From a virus, in the IMG/VR virus record IMGVR_UViG_3300044612_003086, positions 1 through 64,000 of that record: a DNA stretch of 64,000 nt, one strand, 5' to 3'. Positions 7,285-14,815 of the stretch are shown piece by piece (within the stretch, counting starts at the first letter, position 1; each line of letters opens with the position of its first letter). Under the pieces are notes generated by a model. The model ran no database searches, was not told the DNA's origin, and saw nothing but the letters and a program-made list of their open reading frames with translations. A program made the translations under genes and the position numbers.

Positions 7285-7989
7285 CTAGTTCCCTTCTTTG
7301 TCGTTGTCGGCTTCGGTGAGCAAGGTGTGAAACGCCTTTGCCTTTATTGCCATTTTCAGGTATGAAATCGTCTGAAGCATGGCATTGGTGAAACGAGCCT
7401 CAGCCATTTCGCTGTTCTCATCTGTCAGGTGAACAATGTCAGTGTCCACATCATCAAACATCGGTACACCTTGGTCGTCATAGGTGTAGGTGCTTGCGCT
7501 CATGTAAATCTTGTCCTGTTCCCAGTCCACGCCACTTACTACAAGACCCTCACGAACATCGGTGAAAGGGTTGTTTTGGAACTCATCTTTCAGCGATTCT
7601 CTTTCACTGTCACGGTCGGCTGGAGTCGTCAGGTCTGTGAAGCGACGCATGTAACCCTCAACAGCAACAAAGATGAAGTTCACTGGTGCTGTAGGCAAGT
7701 GACCAACAGCGTCAATGTAAGCGTCGTATGGGTCGCCTTTGTGAATCAGTGGAAGCATGGCAACATCGTATTGGCGTTCCAAGCCCAACTGCTTTGTGTA
7801 TTGACTTGCTGATTCAGCCAATTCATCATCTGTATCATCAGACTGGTGAATACGACCAATGATGAGCATTGGTGGGGTGTCGCTCATCGCAACCTCTTTG
7901 CACATTTCTTTTTTTGCATACTTGTTTCGGCGCATTACATCGCCGAGAATCTTTAGTATGTCGTTTGAGATTACTTGCTGTTCGCTCAT
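7285..7989 (-). CDS. Hypothetical protein
   Basis: 234 residues, mixed alpha/beta with several beta-strand-like stretches (VNFIFVAVEGY, LVVSGVDW, IYMSAST). Composition resembles a soluble enzyme or binding protein, but no family is recognised. AAAGGAG precedes the ATG. First gene of a three-gene unit driven by the promoter at 8020-8048. Its stop is the TAG within an 11-mer. Confidence 0.65.
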   Translation of the reverse strand: MSEQQVISNDILKILGDVMRRNKYAKKEMCKEVAMSDTPPMLIIGRIHQSDDTDDELAESASQYTKQLGLERQYDVAMLPLIHKGDPYDAYIDAVGHLPTAPVNFIFVAVEGYMRRFTDLTTPADRDSERESLKDEFQNNPFTDVREGLVVSGVDWEQDKIYMSASTYTYDDQGVPMFDDVDTDIVHLTDENSEMAEARFTNAMLQTISYLKMAIKAKAFHTLLTEADNDKEGN

Positions 7990-8019
7990 GGCGTTTCTCC
8001 TTTGGTGGTAAGTACCAAC

Positions 8020-8048
8020 ACTGTATCTATTAGTAAGCAGACTTATCT
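8020..8048 (-). promoter_or_regulatory. Promoter of unit 6733-7989
   Basis: AGATAA, 17-bp spacer beginning GTCTGC, TACAGT; an exact 11-mer (8041-8051) overlaps the -35-like element. Confidence 0.75.
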
Positions 8049-8055
8049 AGTGAGT

Positions 8056-8083
8056 ATGGGTGGGGTGTCCACTCCCCACCCAT
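8056..8083 (-). terminator. Hairpin terminator after the Xre gene
   Basis: Perfect 10-bp stem ATGGGTGGGG/CCCCACCCAT with an 8-base loop, 13 bp after the Xre stop codon and just before the next promoter. No U-run, so termination is inferred. Confidence 0.55.
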
Positions 8084-8096
8084 TTCACATCAGGCA

Positions 8097-8321
8097 TTAT
8101 TTTGCAATAATGTCTTGGGCGTTCACTTTCATCGCTTCGCACAACAATAGAAATGTCGTCATGCTTGGCGAGAAATGTCCGTTCTCAATGCGATTCACCG
8201 TTTTACGGTCAATGCCAGCCTTATTCGCCAGCGTTTCTTGTGACCACTCACGCTCAAGTCTTTCGTTCTTGAGTCGCTCTGCGATTCGCATTGTCTTTTT
8301 CTCAATGGCTGTAAGTGCCAT
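8097..8321 (-). CDS. Xre/Cro-CI-type HTH regulator
   Basis: 74 residues, a single HTH_3 domain: about residues 13-67 with the turn around ETLANKAGIDRKTVNRIENG. Such minimal proteins are phage or toxin-antitoxin repressors. AAAGGAGAAAGAC precedes the ATG. It is the second gene of a unit with the Api92-like gene. It is the clearest sequence-specific DNA-binding candidate among the 11-mer-bearing genes, so it could be the protein that reads one of the repeat families; this is inference only. Confidence 0.8.
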   Translation of the reverse strand: MALTAIEKKTMRIAERLKNERLEREWSQETLANKAGIDRKTVNRIENGHFSPSMTTFLLLCEAMKVNAQDIIAK

Positions 8322-8355
8322 GTCTTTCTCCTTTGTTTCTTGGTTGATTTTGGGT

Positions 8356-9123
8356 TTAGGACTTATCTAGTAAGTAATCGTCATACTGACTGAACGATAG
8401 TTTCTCCTTTCGCCTCTGATTAGAACGAATCCACGACACGATGAGTTGCATCGCCTTGTCGCACGAATCAACCATTTCATCGTCACGGTTTGCTCGCCAC
8501 TCACTCTGTGCTTCCCAGTATTCGTCCATTTGTTCATCGGTATCTTGGGGCATGCCCTCTATCTCCGAATCCATTTCGGTTACACCTTCGCCCTCAACAA
8601 TGAGTTCGCCATTGTGGATTACAACCCAACCAGCAAAGAACTCGGCTTCTTCCGTGAACACGACACCGAATACAAGTTTCGGGAACTGCTTTGAGATACG
8701 AGCGATAAGACCGTTACACGGCGACCATGCTGACTGGTAATACATTGAGACAGAACCCTTGTTGTAGTCGTCATCAGATACGCCAACATCACCTGCGCCC
8801 CACTTGCTTCCCCATACGGCGTTGGCATAGTCGTACCAGTCCTTGTAGCCGTACTTATCTAGGTTGTCTTGCATTTGCTTTTTGTGTTCAGCCTGTTTGT
8901 CCTCGGGAACTGAACCCGAAACCGTGTTCATCAACGCCTCGGGAATCGGGTCAAGGTGGTTGAGTGAATCAACTTCTACTTCTTTTTCACCAGTGGCTAC
9001 CCATTTGCCGTCTTGGATTTCTCCAGTCTTTTGCAATTCCTTTATCTTGAGTGATTTCAGGAATCGCTTGAGTTCAGGTTTCGGACCTGACACCTTCATT
9101 GTGTTACTGCACCAGTTTGGCAT
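8356..9123 (-). CDS. Api92-like ferredoxin-fold protein (DUF1281/YubB-like)
   Basis: 255 residues from ATG 9123, chosen because an upstream GTG at 9168 would lie in the promoter and AAAGGGCG precedes 9123. Starts MPNWCSN and continues K-V-S-G-P, the hallmark of the Api92/YubB family of plasmid and phage proteins; WGSKWGAGDV and YYQSAWSPCNGLI in the middle also fit. The C-terminal 90 residues are acidic then basic. Family function unknown. Transcribed before the Xre gene. Confidence 0.75.
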   Translation of the reverse strand: MPNWCSNTMKVSGPKPELKRFLKSLKIKELQKTGEIQDGKWVATGEKEVEVDSLNHLDPIPEALMNTVSGSVPEDKQAEHKKQMQDNLDKYGYKDWYDYANAVWGSKWGAGDVGVSDDDYNKGSVSMYYQSAWSPCNGLIARISKQFPKLVFGVVFTEEAEFFAGWVVIHNGELIVEGEGVTEMDSEIEGMPQDTDEQMDEYWEAQSEWRANRDDEMVDSCDKAMQLIVSWIRSNQRRKEKLSFSQYDDYLLDKS

Positions 9124-9155
9124 GCTCGCCCTTTCGTCTAGTAGTGGTACGACCC

Positions 9156-9184
9156 ACTCTAGCCCCACACCAGCAGATTTATCA
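9156..9184 (-). promoter_or_regulatory. Promoter of unit 8097-9123
   Basis: TGATAA, 17-bp spacer beginning ATCTGC, TAGAGT. An 11-mer sits 6 bp upstream (9190). Confidence 0.75.
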
Positions 9185-9401
9185 ACCTGACTTATCTAGT
9201 CAGCATGTTCTTCCACCACCGTCAATGTCTTGATGTGTTCTCAACCCGACCCGACTTTCACCCGACCCACCCGTGAGCCGACCCAACTTCTTGCCGACCA
9301 CCCCGAACCAGCCCCACCCCATCACTTACCGTGTAAGCCCCGCGTCCCACTGTTTAGCCGGGGCTCAAAGGGTCGAGCTGGTTTAATTTGGTTGGACTTA
9401 T
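9185..9401. repeat. Intergenic module: 11-mer, 14-mer, CCGACCACCCCG boxes, hairpin
   Basis: No gene. In minus-strand order: stop of gene 9402, 11-mer (9396), AGCCCCG/CGGGGCT hairpin (9336-9365), boxes of the CTT-N4-CCGACC type (two or three between about 9250 and 9305), the 14-mer (9211-9224), an 11-mer (9190), then the promoter. This order recurs in other modules. Confidence 0.8.
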
Positions 9402-9731
9402 CTAGTCAGTAATGATTTCGTCTGCGTAAACGAGTTGTGTTTCGCTGACACGCCAGCCGTTCTGATGGTCCGTCCATGCGTACTTGATAAGTGCCGTCCA
9501 CTTATCTAGGTAGTCATAAATCTCATCATCGGGAATCCCATAGTCGTCAAAATACGAAGTGTCGTTCGGGTCTGGCGAGAAAGAGAAATAGACAAATGAG
9601 CGACCCTCTGGAAACTCCACTCTGCACTTGCTGCCGATGAGAATCAGACCACGAGCCTTTATTGCGAGCATGGTCAGAAAGAGCCGAATCGTAACCCATA
9701 GGGGAACGAAGAACTTATCTAGTAGGTTCAT
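9402..9731 (-). CDS. Hypothetical protein
   Basis: 109 residues with a hydrophobic N-terminus (FFVPLWVTIRLFLTMLAI), then beta-rich and acidic. The 11-mer spans codons 3-6 (Leu-Leu-Asp-Lys). The ATG lies inside the end of the upstream gene, whose TAA is supplied by the same 11-mer. Possibly membrane-associated; family not recognised. Last of a four-gene unit. Confidence 0.6.
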   Translation of the reverse strand: MNLLDKFFVPLWVTIRLFLTMLAIKARGLILIGSKCRVEFPEGRSFVYFSFSPDPNDTSYFDDYGIPDDEIYDYLDKWTALIKYAWTDHQNGWRVSETQLVYADEIITD

Positions 9732-9957
9732 ACGCCATCTCGTTTACGTCTTTGCCGAGAAGTTGGTCTGTAGTCAGCCGAATTATTGAGCGCACAATGT
9801 CGTCACTTGTTATGCCCCACGAATCAAGAGCCCACGCCAATAAAGTTCCATTTGCTAAATCACCACAAATTGCTTCTATTGCTTGAGCCCGTGTCGTGGC
9901 AAGGAAGTAGTAGTTCTCCCACAAAATCTTGTCTAAATCTTCAGGCGTCAGAACCAT
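9715..9957 (-). CDS. Hypothetical protein
   Basis: 80 residues, helical, acidic. AAAGGAGAGAA precedes the ATG, which overlaps the end of the upstream gene by 10 bp. Stop TAA lies within an 11-mer and the next gene starts 17 bp inside this one. Family not recognised. Confidence 0.65.
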   Translation of the reverse strand: MVLTPEDLDKILWENYYFLATTRAQAIEAICGDLANGTLLAWALDSWGITSDDIVRSIIRLTTDQLLGKDVNEMAYEPTR

Positions 9958-10223
9958 TTCTCTCCTTTCACGGAAACAGTAGTCCGTACCACCCCAGTTT
10001 CGGTAGCAGAAACCACGACTGGAGTCAGCACCTTGTATGCGTTTATCCAGTACTTAGACCGTTCAGCAGACCTGACCCATTTCGCCCTTTCTTCATCGGT
10101 CATGTATTCCCACTCATCGGGCATTTCATTGGTGGGGATACTCCACTCCTCAATTATTTCTTCTTCTTCGTGTTTCACAATTTGTGCGCTCGCACGGACT
10201 GTGATGTGAACATGGGCAGTCAC
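9948..10223 (-). CDS. Hypothetical protein
   Basis: 91 residues; strands at both ends flank an acidic helical middle. The GTG start is the last part of an 11-mer preceded by AAAGGA, the same arrangement as the genes at 2880 and 7128. Overlaps the next gene by 10 bp. Family not recognised. Confidence 0.65.
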   Translation of the reverse strand: MTAHVHITVRASAQIVKHEEEEIIEEWSIPTNEMPDEWEYMTDEERAKWVRSAERSKYWINAYKVLTPVVVSATETGVVRTTVSVKGEKWF

Positions 10224-10236
10224 TTATCTAGTCCTT

Positions 10237-10737
10237 TCAGTACCAGCAGGTAGAGCCGTCTGCCTCATCGGCAGTCCAACGAAGCCACCAAATCGCATAA
10301 CGAATCTGAGGAATCAAATCCTCACCGTTCACGATGAACTCTGGAGAATCCTGAATCTTTTCGTTCAGAAACCATTCCATTTGGTTGGCAGTTGCTCGGC
10401 AACTCTCTGGAGACTTCTCCGTACCTTCCTCATTGTCGCCATAGAAATCGTATTCGCTAATGCCAAGAGCGTCAATGAGGTAGTTCCCCCACTTACCCCG
10501 ATACCAGCACGGAGTTCCGAACATGCCGTACACAGCACCTTCGGTCATGCCACTTGCCTTGACTGCTGTCTGATACGGGCATGCGTTGCGATTAGCAGTT
10601 TCCTCACAGGAAATGCTTTCCACGAACTCACCGTCTTGTCCACGAATCGGCTGACCTTCCTTGTCCAGTCGCCTCACCATTACTGCCGTGCCTTTGGACT
10701 TGCACGGGTAGTTCTTCGGTATGTTGTCTAATCCCAT
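10237..10737 (-). CDS. Hypothetical Cys-containing protein
   Basis: 166 residues with six Cys (C12, C44, C53, C77 and others) and many Trp, suggesting metal binding or a disulfide-rich fold. CACPYQ-like region and WWLRW near the end. AAAGGGGAAGAAA precedes the ATG. First gene of the unit 9402-10737; family not recognised. Confidence 0.65.
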   Translation of the reverse strand: MGLDNIPKNYPCKSKGTAVMVRRLDKEGQPIRGQDGEFVESISCEETANRNACPYQTAVKASGMTEGAVYGMFGTPCWYRGKWGNYLIDALGISEYDFYGDNEEGTEKSPESCRATANQMEWFLNEKIQDSPEFIVNGEDLIPQIRYAIWWLRWTADEADGSTCWY

Positions 10738-10768
10738 TTTCTTCCCCTTTGGTTTAGTAGGTGATTAC

Positions 10769-10797
10769 ACGATACATGTGTACGAGCAGACTTATCT
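10769..10797 (-). promoter_or_regulatory. Promoter of unit 9402-10737
   Basis: AGATAA, 17-bp spacer beginning GTCTGC, TATCGT; an exact 11-mer (10790-10800) covers the -35-like element. Confidence 0.75.
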
Positions 10798-11073
10798 AGT
10801 AATCCTTTCCACCACCGTCAAACAGTTAGAGCCAGCAAACGACATTCCCCCGACACGCCCGAACTTTGCGCACTTTTCCCCGACCACCCCCGTTGCTCGC
10901 AAAAAAATCCATTTTTTATCACTTCCCGTGTGAGCCCCGGCTCATGGTCGGGGCGCGGGGCTTCCATCGTCGGAAGCGAACTTATCTAGTAAGTATTCGG
11001 GTCGGCACTTATCTAGTAAGTATCCAGCCAGCCCGACCCACCGTTGGCAAGTGGGTCAGACTGACTAGATAAG
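10798..11073. repeat. Intergenic module with hairpins, boxes, 14-mer
   Basis: No gene. Holds the 14-mer (10807-10820), CTT-N4-CCGACCACCCC near 10875-10897, the AGCCCCG/CGGGGCT hairpin (10933-10962), 11-mers at 10980, 11007 and 11064 (inverted), and a GACCCAC/GTGGGTC hairpin (11035-11057) after the stop of gene 11074. Confidence 0.8.
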
Positions 11074-11385
11074 TCACTCGGCTTCGGCGATACCAGCCCT
11101 GCCCTCGTAGCCACGAACAGCGTTAGAGATTTGCCCGTAATAGTCACCGTTCTCGCAGTACCAGCCTTCGGGTCGTGCGATGAGTGTCCACACCACGAAC
11201 GGCGAGTAGGTGTCGTTCGGCAAGTGGCACAGCACTGTCCACGAAGCGTACAGACCGTCACCAGCGACATTACGCAAGTGATACGCAAGCACCAAACCGT
11301 CATTGGCGTTAGTAAGCACCAGCCCCACTTTGGGGGCTGGTGACTTATCTAGTGAGTTGATGTGGTGAATAGTTGCTTCACTCAT
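11074..11385 (-). CDS. Hypothetical protein
   Basis: 103 residues from ATG 11385, which overlaps the end of the upstream gene by 8 bp. Beta-rich middle (VGLVLTN, GLVLAYHL, PFVVWTLIA). The 11-mer is read as Leu-Asp-Lys near the N-terminus and is followed in the coding sequence by a CACCAGCCCC/GGGGCTGGTG hairpin (about 11319-11342). Family not recognised. Confidence 0.6.
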   Translation of the reverse strand: MSEATIHHINSLDKSPAPKVGLVLTNANDGLVLAYHLRNVAGDGLYASWTVLCHLPNDTYSPFVVWTLIARPEGWYCENGDYYGQISNAVRGYEGRAGIAEAE

Positions 11386-11848
11386 TGGGAAGTTCACCGT
11401 TGGCGAAGTAGTTATCCATTTGCTCATCGGTCATACCGATTACCTTTGGTGCGAAGTTCTCATCATCGCTCGCCCAGTCGGTGAGCCAATTTGCGTACTC
11501 ACCGTCAGTGCGAACGGTCTTGACGAGATTTGCGAATTGCTCACTCCATACGAACGCAGGAACATCGTGGTTCTCTCCGTCATACTCGCCCTGCTCGTTG
11601 AGCGCACCGATTACCACGCAGTCACCTGCCAGTGGTCTGCCGAACAGTGCCGAAGCGACTGCGTTCATTGGCAAGCCGATGAGCAAGCCTTCATCGTTGA
11701 TGTAACCAACAATGCCCAAGTTTCCCTCGTTCACGCTGTCAAACCAACCACCTACGATTTCGTTGATGGCGATGTGAGCCGTGTCCTCGTCAAGAAAGAG
11801 TGGCAAGCACTCTCCCTCGCTTGTGATGTGTAATGCCTTTGTTGCCAT
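11378..11848 (-). CDS. DUF3846-like protein
   Basis: 156 residues. IVGGWFDSV, a middle N.EGLLIGLP.N..A..LF and GDCVVIGA match the pattern of the DUF3846 family, a small domain frequent in actinobacteria, their phages and plasmids. Role unknown. The acidic C-terminus carries DEQMDNYF. First gene of a two-gene unit under the promoter at 11889-11917. Confidence 0.65.
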   Translation of the reverse strand: MATKALHITSEGECLPLFLDEDTAHIAINEIVGGWFDSVNEGNLGIVGYINDEGLLIGLPMNAVASALFGRPLAGDCVVIGALNEQGEYDGENHDVPAFVWSEQFANLVKTVRTDGEYANWLTDWASDDENFAPKVIGMTDEQMDNYFANGELPNE

Positions 11849-11888
11849 TGTTCTACCCCCTTCGGGTCTAGGTATTTATTACGATTTC

Positions 11889-11917
11889 ATCGTAATAGTG
11901 GGTGGGCAGACTTATCT
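11889..11917 (-). promoter_or_regulatory. Promoter of unit 11074-11848, inside a hairpin
   Basis: AGATAA, 17-bp spacer beginning GTCTGC, TACGAT, with an 11-mer at 11910-11920. Flanking AGTGGGTGGG and CCCACCCACT (about 11897-11938) can pair, so the -35-like element lies in the loop of a hairpin that would also end the upstream transcript. Confidence 0.75.
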
Positions 11918-11943
11918 AGTAAGTCCACCCACCCACTGAACGA

Positions 11944-12354
11944 CTAAGCGACTTTGCTCGCCTTGCTTGCTGGCTTGACTGCGCCCTTCGCTGGCTTCAC
12001 CAGCACTCGGACATAGTTCGTGATTTCCACGACTGACTTGATTACCTTGTTTGGTATTTCGCCCTTGTCCACTGCGCTATCCCACGCCTTCGTGTCCACG
12101 CTTGGCTTCGTCACCTTACGGAACAGAGCAGGACTGACTGACTTGCGCAACTTATCTAGTGAGAAAGACCTGCGCTCGCTCGGCGTGACCGAGAGAGTGA
12201 TTTCGTCTTGCGTGAAGTCGTTGATGCCGTTCTCGGCGAACACTGCGACAAGAGTTTCTCTTGCCACTTCGTGCGCCTGCTCGGCTTGTTCTTTCGCTGT
12301 GAGAGCGTTTAGGAACGCTTCCACTGCTTGCTTGACTTGGGTTTCTGTAGCCAT
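11944..12354 (-). CDS. Hypothetical Ala/Lys-rich protein
   Basis: 136 residues from ATG 12354, preceded by AAAGGAG; the longer frame to 12396 overlaps the promoter. N-terminal half is a predicted coiled coil (Ala, Glu, Gln), then a Val/Ile-rich core, then an AKGAVKPASKASK tail. The 11-mer is read as Leu-Asp-Lys in the middle. Family not recognised. Confidence 0.6.
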   Translation of the reverse strand: MATETQVKQAVEAFLNALTAKEQAEQAHEVARETLVAVFAENGINDFTQDEITLSVTPSERRSFSLDKLRKSVSPALFRKVTKPSVDTKAWDSAVDKGEIPNKVIKSVVEITNYVRVLVKPAKGAVKPASKASKVA

Positions 12355-12394
12355 TGGTTTAGTCTCCTTTGTGTTGGGTGGTGGCTTGCGCACC

Positions 12395-12423
12395 ACCCTA
12401 CACCCGTGAGAGCAGATTTACCA
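12395..12423 (-). promoter_or_regulatory. Promoter of gene 11944-12354
   Basis: TGGTAA, 17-bp spacer beginning ATCTGC, TAGGGT. One of the more diverged -35-like elements, without an overlapping 11-mer. Confidence 0.65.
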
Positions 12424-12785
12424 ACATCGCTAGACAGATTTCTGAACTTGCCCCCGACACGCCCGATTTCCACTTGCCCCCGACCACCCCGTGCGCCCAT
12501 TATTCTTGCCCTATGCGCCCTTTCCTTGTAAGCCCCGGCAGCCAGCCCTTCCAACGGGGCTCAGAAGGTTGGATAGAGGAAAGGCTGGCACTTATCTATG
12601 AAATGACAGCCGAAGCGAACAGACTGATAGCAATAGCCGAAGCAAGCAACGCCGAAGCGAAAGCCCTGCTCGCTCGTAGTCGCTTCTCGCTCGTCAGGGA
12701 CTTATCTAGTTAGATAAGTGAAACGGGTGGCTCACCATTTCTGGCAAGCCACCCGTTACTTTCGGTGGTTTAGTGGGAAAGGGGG
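12424..12785. repeat. Intergenic module with boxes and two hairpins
   Basis: CTT-N4-CCGAC boxes near 12445-12465 and 12470-12492, AGCCCCG/CGGGGCT hairpin (12531-12561), an 11-mer at 12701 next to an inverted variant, and a perfect 11-bp AACGGGTGGCT/AGCCACCCGTT hairpin (12722-12757) after the stop of gene 12786, a likely terminator. A 36-codon plus-strand frame at 12603 is not convincing. Confidence 0.75.
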
Positions 12786-13211
12786 TTAGAGATACTTCGC
12801 CACCGAGTTGTAGGTGCTTGCGCTCACCAACTGCTCGTCTGTGAGTTTCAGCACACGAATTGCCTGTGAGATTTCCTCTTTTTCACGCTTGAACTCGTGT
12901 TCGCTGTAACCCGTAGGGCGTTCAGGCTCGGCTGGGAGTGCGCCTGCTGGAAGCAGAACGCTGACGCTGAACGATACTTTGCCCTTGTGCTTGCGGTCAC
13001 GGGAGTACCAATAGTTCTTGCTGGCTTCCTCAATTTCGCCTTTTCCTGCTTTGATGAGTTTCAGGACAGCGAGGTTGTACGCCTCAACTGCCTTTTCGTA
13101 GGCAAGTTCCTCTTTCTCTTGGTTCTTGTACCGAGCCTCACGCTCGGCAAGAGCCTTCTCTAAGTGAGAGATGAGAACACTCACCTTCACCTTGACTTTG
13201 ACTGTGGACAT
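12786..13211 (-). CDS. Hypothetical coiled-coil protein
   Basis: 141 residues from ATG 13211, preceded by AAGGAGAGC. N-terminal VKVKVKVSV strand, then a Lys/Glu-rich coiled coil to about residue 65, then a SFSVSVLLPAG strand and a helical end. Family not recognised. Single-gene unit under the promoter at 13258-13286. Confidence 0.6.
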   Translation of the reverse strand: MSTVKVKVKVSVLISHLEKALAEREARYKNQEKEELAYEKAVEAYNLAVLKLIKAGKGEIEEASKNYWYSRDRKHKGKVSFSVSVLLPAGALPAEPERPTGYSEHEFKREKEEISQAIRVLKLTDEQLVSASTYNSVAKYL

Positions 13212-13257
13212 TATTGCTCTCCTTGTTCGGGGTCTAGTTGGTATCCGAACACCACCC

Positions 13258-13286
13258 ACGCTACGAACACGACAGCAGACTTATCT
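13258..13286 (-). promoter_or_regulatory. Promoter of gene 12786-13211
   Basis: AGATAA, 17-bp spacer beginning GTCTGC, TAGCGT. Confidence 0.75.
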
Positions 13287-13534
13287 CCACTTATCTAGTC
13301 AGTTCAGTTTCCTTTCCACCACCGTCAATAAGTTGAGGACAGATGTTGGTCGCCGTTTCTTTCAGCGCAAACTTTCGCCCGACCACCCCGAAGCGCACTC
13401 ACTTCGCTTCACTCGCCTGCTTACCGTGTAAGCCCCGTGGTTTTTTGTTTTATTGAGCGAAGCGGGGCTCAAACCGTTGAGTGAGTGTTTGGCAACTTAT
13501 CTAGTGAGTGTGTGTGGACTTCGGACTTATCTAG
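13287..13534. repeat. Intergenic module: 14-mer, box, hairpin, 11-mers
   Basis: No gene. 11-mer at 13289, 14-mer at 13314-13327, CTT-N4-CCGACCACCCCG at about 13371-13390, AGCCCCG/CGGGGCT hairpin (13431-13469, T-rich loop), 11-mers at 13495 and 13525. Confidence 0.8.
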
Positions 13535-13834
13535 TTAGTTATCGTCTATCGGCAGGTCTATCGCCTGTCCTGCGTGTATAGTCGTGCCGTACTTATCTAC
13601 TAAGTAATCGGCAACCTGCGTGATTTCGCCAGTACACTCTGTCTCTGCGATACTCCATAGCGTGTCACCCTCTCTAACGATTATCGTTGCTTCCGAGCAA
13701 GCGTAATCGGGCTGATTTGCTGTGTGAGTGGCAAGCAACGCAATGATAATAACTGCGATTATTGCGAACGCTCTGAACTTACGAGCAAGCATACGGTAGT
13801 GCTGGTCATACTTATCTAGTTCATTATTTCTCAT
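13535..13834 (-). CDS. LysM-domain membrane protein
   Basis: 99 residues. A transmembrane segment at about 22-40 is followed by a LysM domain (IVREGDTLWSIAE...YGTTIHAGQAIDLP) facing out of the cytoplasm, with two Cys (CSEA, ECTG) that may pair. LysM binds peptidoglycan. The product of 28226-28558 has the same design. Role unknown, possibly host cell-wall interaction or superinfection effects. An 11-mer encodes Leu-Asp-Lys near the start. Confidence 0.75.
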   Translation of the reverse strand: MRNNELDKYDQHYRMLARKFRAFAIIAVIIIALLATHTANQPDYACSEATIIVREGDTLWSIAETECTGEITQVADYLVDKYGTTIHAGQAIDLPIDDN

Positions 13835-13862
13835 CAGTAACCCCCTGTATTTGGTTTCTCCA

Positions 13863-13891
13863 ACTCTAACTCGTATCGGGCAGATTTATCT
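13863..13891 (-). promoter_or_regulatory. Promoter of the LysM gene
   Basis: AGATAA, 17-bp spacer beginning ATCTGC, TAGAGT. Confidence 0.75.
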
Positions 13892-14095
13892 GACTTTCTC
13901 CCGACCACCCCGACGCTCCAATAAACGCAATAAACGCAACGCTACGCAGGGAGCCCCGGCTCCTCGCAGGCCGTGCTCGCCACCATGCTCGCAGGACTTA
14001 TCTAGTTAGATAGATAAGTGTCGGCAATGGAATAAGCCCGACACACTCTCGCAAGTATGTCGGGCTCGTCCGTGTCGGATGAGACGTGCTAGGTA
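13892..14095. repeat. Intergenic module with box and terminator-like hairpin
   Basis: CTT-N4-CCGACCACCCCG at 13893-13912, GGAGCCCCGGCTCC palindrome (13951-13962), 11-mer at 13996 with a trailing inverted variant, and an AGCCCGACA/TGTCGGGCT hairpin (14035-14066) after the stop of gene 14096. Confidence 0.75.
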
Positions 14096-14392
14096 CTACT
14101 CGTTATCCTCGCCGTACAGTTCCAAGTGTGCTTGCCAGTCAATGAATTGGCTTAGGTGCAATCCCTCTACAAGCGCATGAGTTGGGCAGGTTGCCTGCCC
14201 ACGCCATAGGATGCCTGCAGGCAGGTCAATCTCCACGTCCCAGTCGGCTTGCTGTGCGTTTGCGATTGCAACCTTGCACGGCTCCACCATGACGGCTGGA
14301 ATTGCTGGATAGTGATTGCTTGCTAGGTGCCAGCGAAGTGCAGTATCCATGTCTGCCACTTCTAGCATCCCTTCTAGTGAGTATCGTCCCAT
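14096..14392 (-). CDS. Hypothetical protein
   Basis: 98 residues, four Cys/His-containing segments but no clear zinc motif; a DLPAGILWRGQATCPTHAL core suggests a beta-rich fold. GGGGG lies 6 bp before the ATG. Family not recognised. Single-gene unit. Confidence 0.65.
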   Translation of the reverse strand: MGRYSLEGMLEVADMDTALRWHLASNHYPAIPAVMVEPCKVAIANAQQADWDVEIDLPAGILWRGQATCPTHALVEGLHLSQFIDWQAHLELYGEDNE

Positions 14393-14431
14393 TAGTAACC
14401 CCCTGTGTGTTGTGTGATTAGGACAAGTACC

Positions 14432-14460
14432 ACGATAGTACCTGCCGTGCAGACTTATCT
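14432..14460 (-). promoter_or_regulatory. Promoter of gene 14096-14392
   Basis: AGATAA, 17-bp spacer beginning GTCTGC, TATCGT; exact 11-mer at 14453-14463. Confidence 0.75.
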
Positions 14461-14462
14461 AG

Positions 14463-14744
14463 TTAGTCTGGCAGTCCGTAATAAGTCTCGTACTGTGGCT
14501 CGCATACTGCCTGCCAGCAATCGTTGCACCATTCACGCTCGCCATCCTCGTCTATGCGCCAGTACGTGATTAGCGACATACCTTCACGCCAACCTATCTC
14601 CGTACTGCAACGCTCGCAGGTACGTTCACCTACTCGCAAGTCTTTACCCTCGTAGTCGGCGTAGTTCAGTTCGCTGATAAGTACGGGCTCGTATTCAGGG
14701 ATACGTGTTATCCAGTTATCCAGTGCCTGTGTATCTAGTCTCAT
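14463..14744 (-). CDS. Small zinc-ribbon-like protein
   Basis: 93 residues with two CxxC pairs, CERC near residue 43-46 and CNDC near 73-76, flanked by Trp, the layout of a zinc ribbon. Could bind nucleic acid or protein. Family not recognised. Its stop abuts the 11-mer of the next promoter. Confidence 0.65.
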   Translation of the reverse strand: MRLDTQALDNWITRIPEYEPVLISELNYADYEGKDLRVGERTCERCSTEIGWREGMSLITYWRIDEDGEREWCNDCWQAVCEPQYETYYGLPD

Positions 14745-14786
14745 AACTCTTACCTCGCTTAGTGATTGGATTAGTTCCTACTGATT

Positions 14787-14815
14787 ACGGTATGGCGCAG
14801 TGGGCAGACTTATCT
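14787..14815 (-). promoter_or_regulatory. Promoter of gene 14463-14744
   Basis: AGATAA, 17-bp spacer beginning GTCTGC, TACCGT; the overlapping 11-mer has one mismatch (ACTTATCTAAT). Confidence 0.75.

Noticed and set aside
9124-9168. N-terminal extension of the Api92-like protein
   Set aside because: The extra 15 codons lie in the promoter (TAGAGT), and the family starts MPNWC.
12603-12713. Plus-strand 36-residue Ala-rich peptide ending at an 11-mer
   Set aside because: Helical composition is tempting, but it lies in an intergenic module, ribosome-binding site and promoter are unclear, and the 11-mer is in the antisense orientation.
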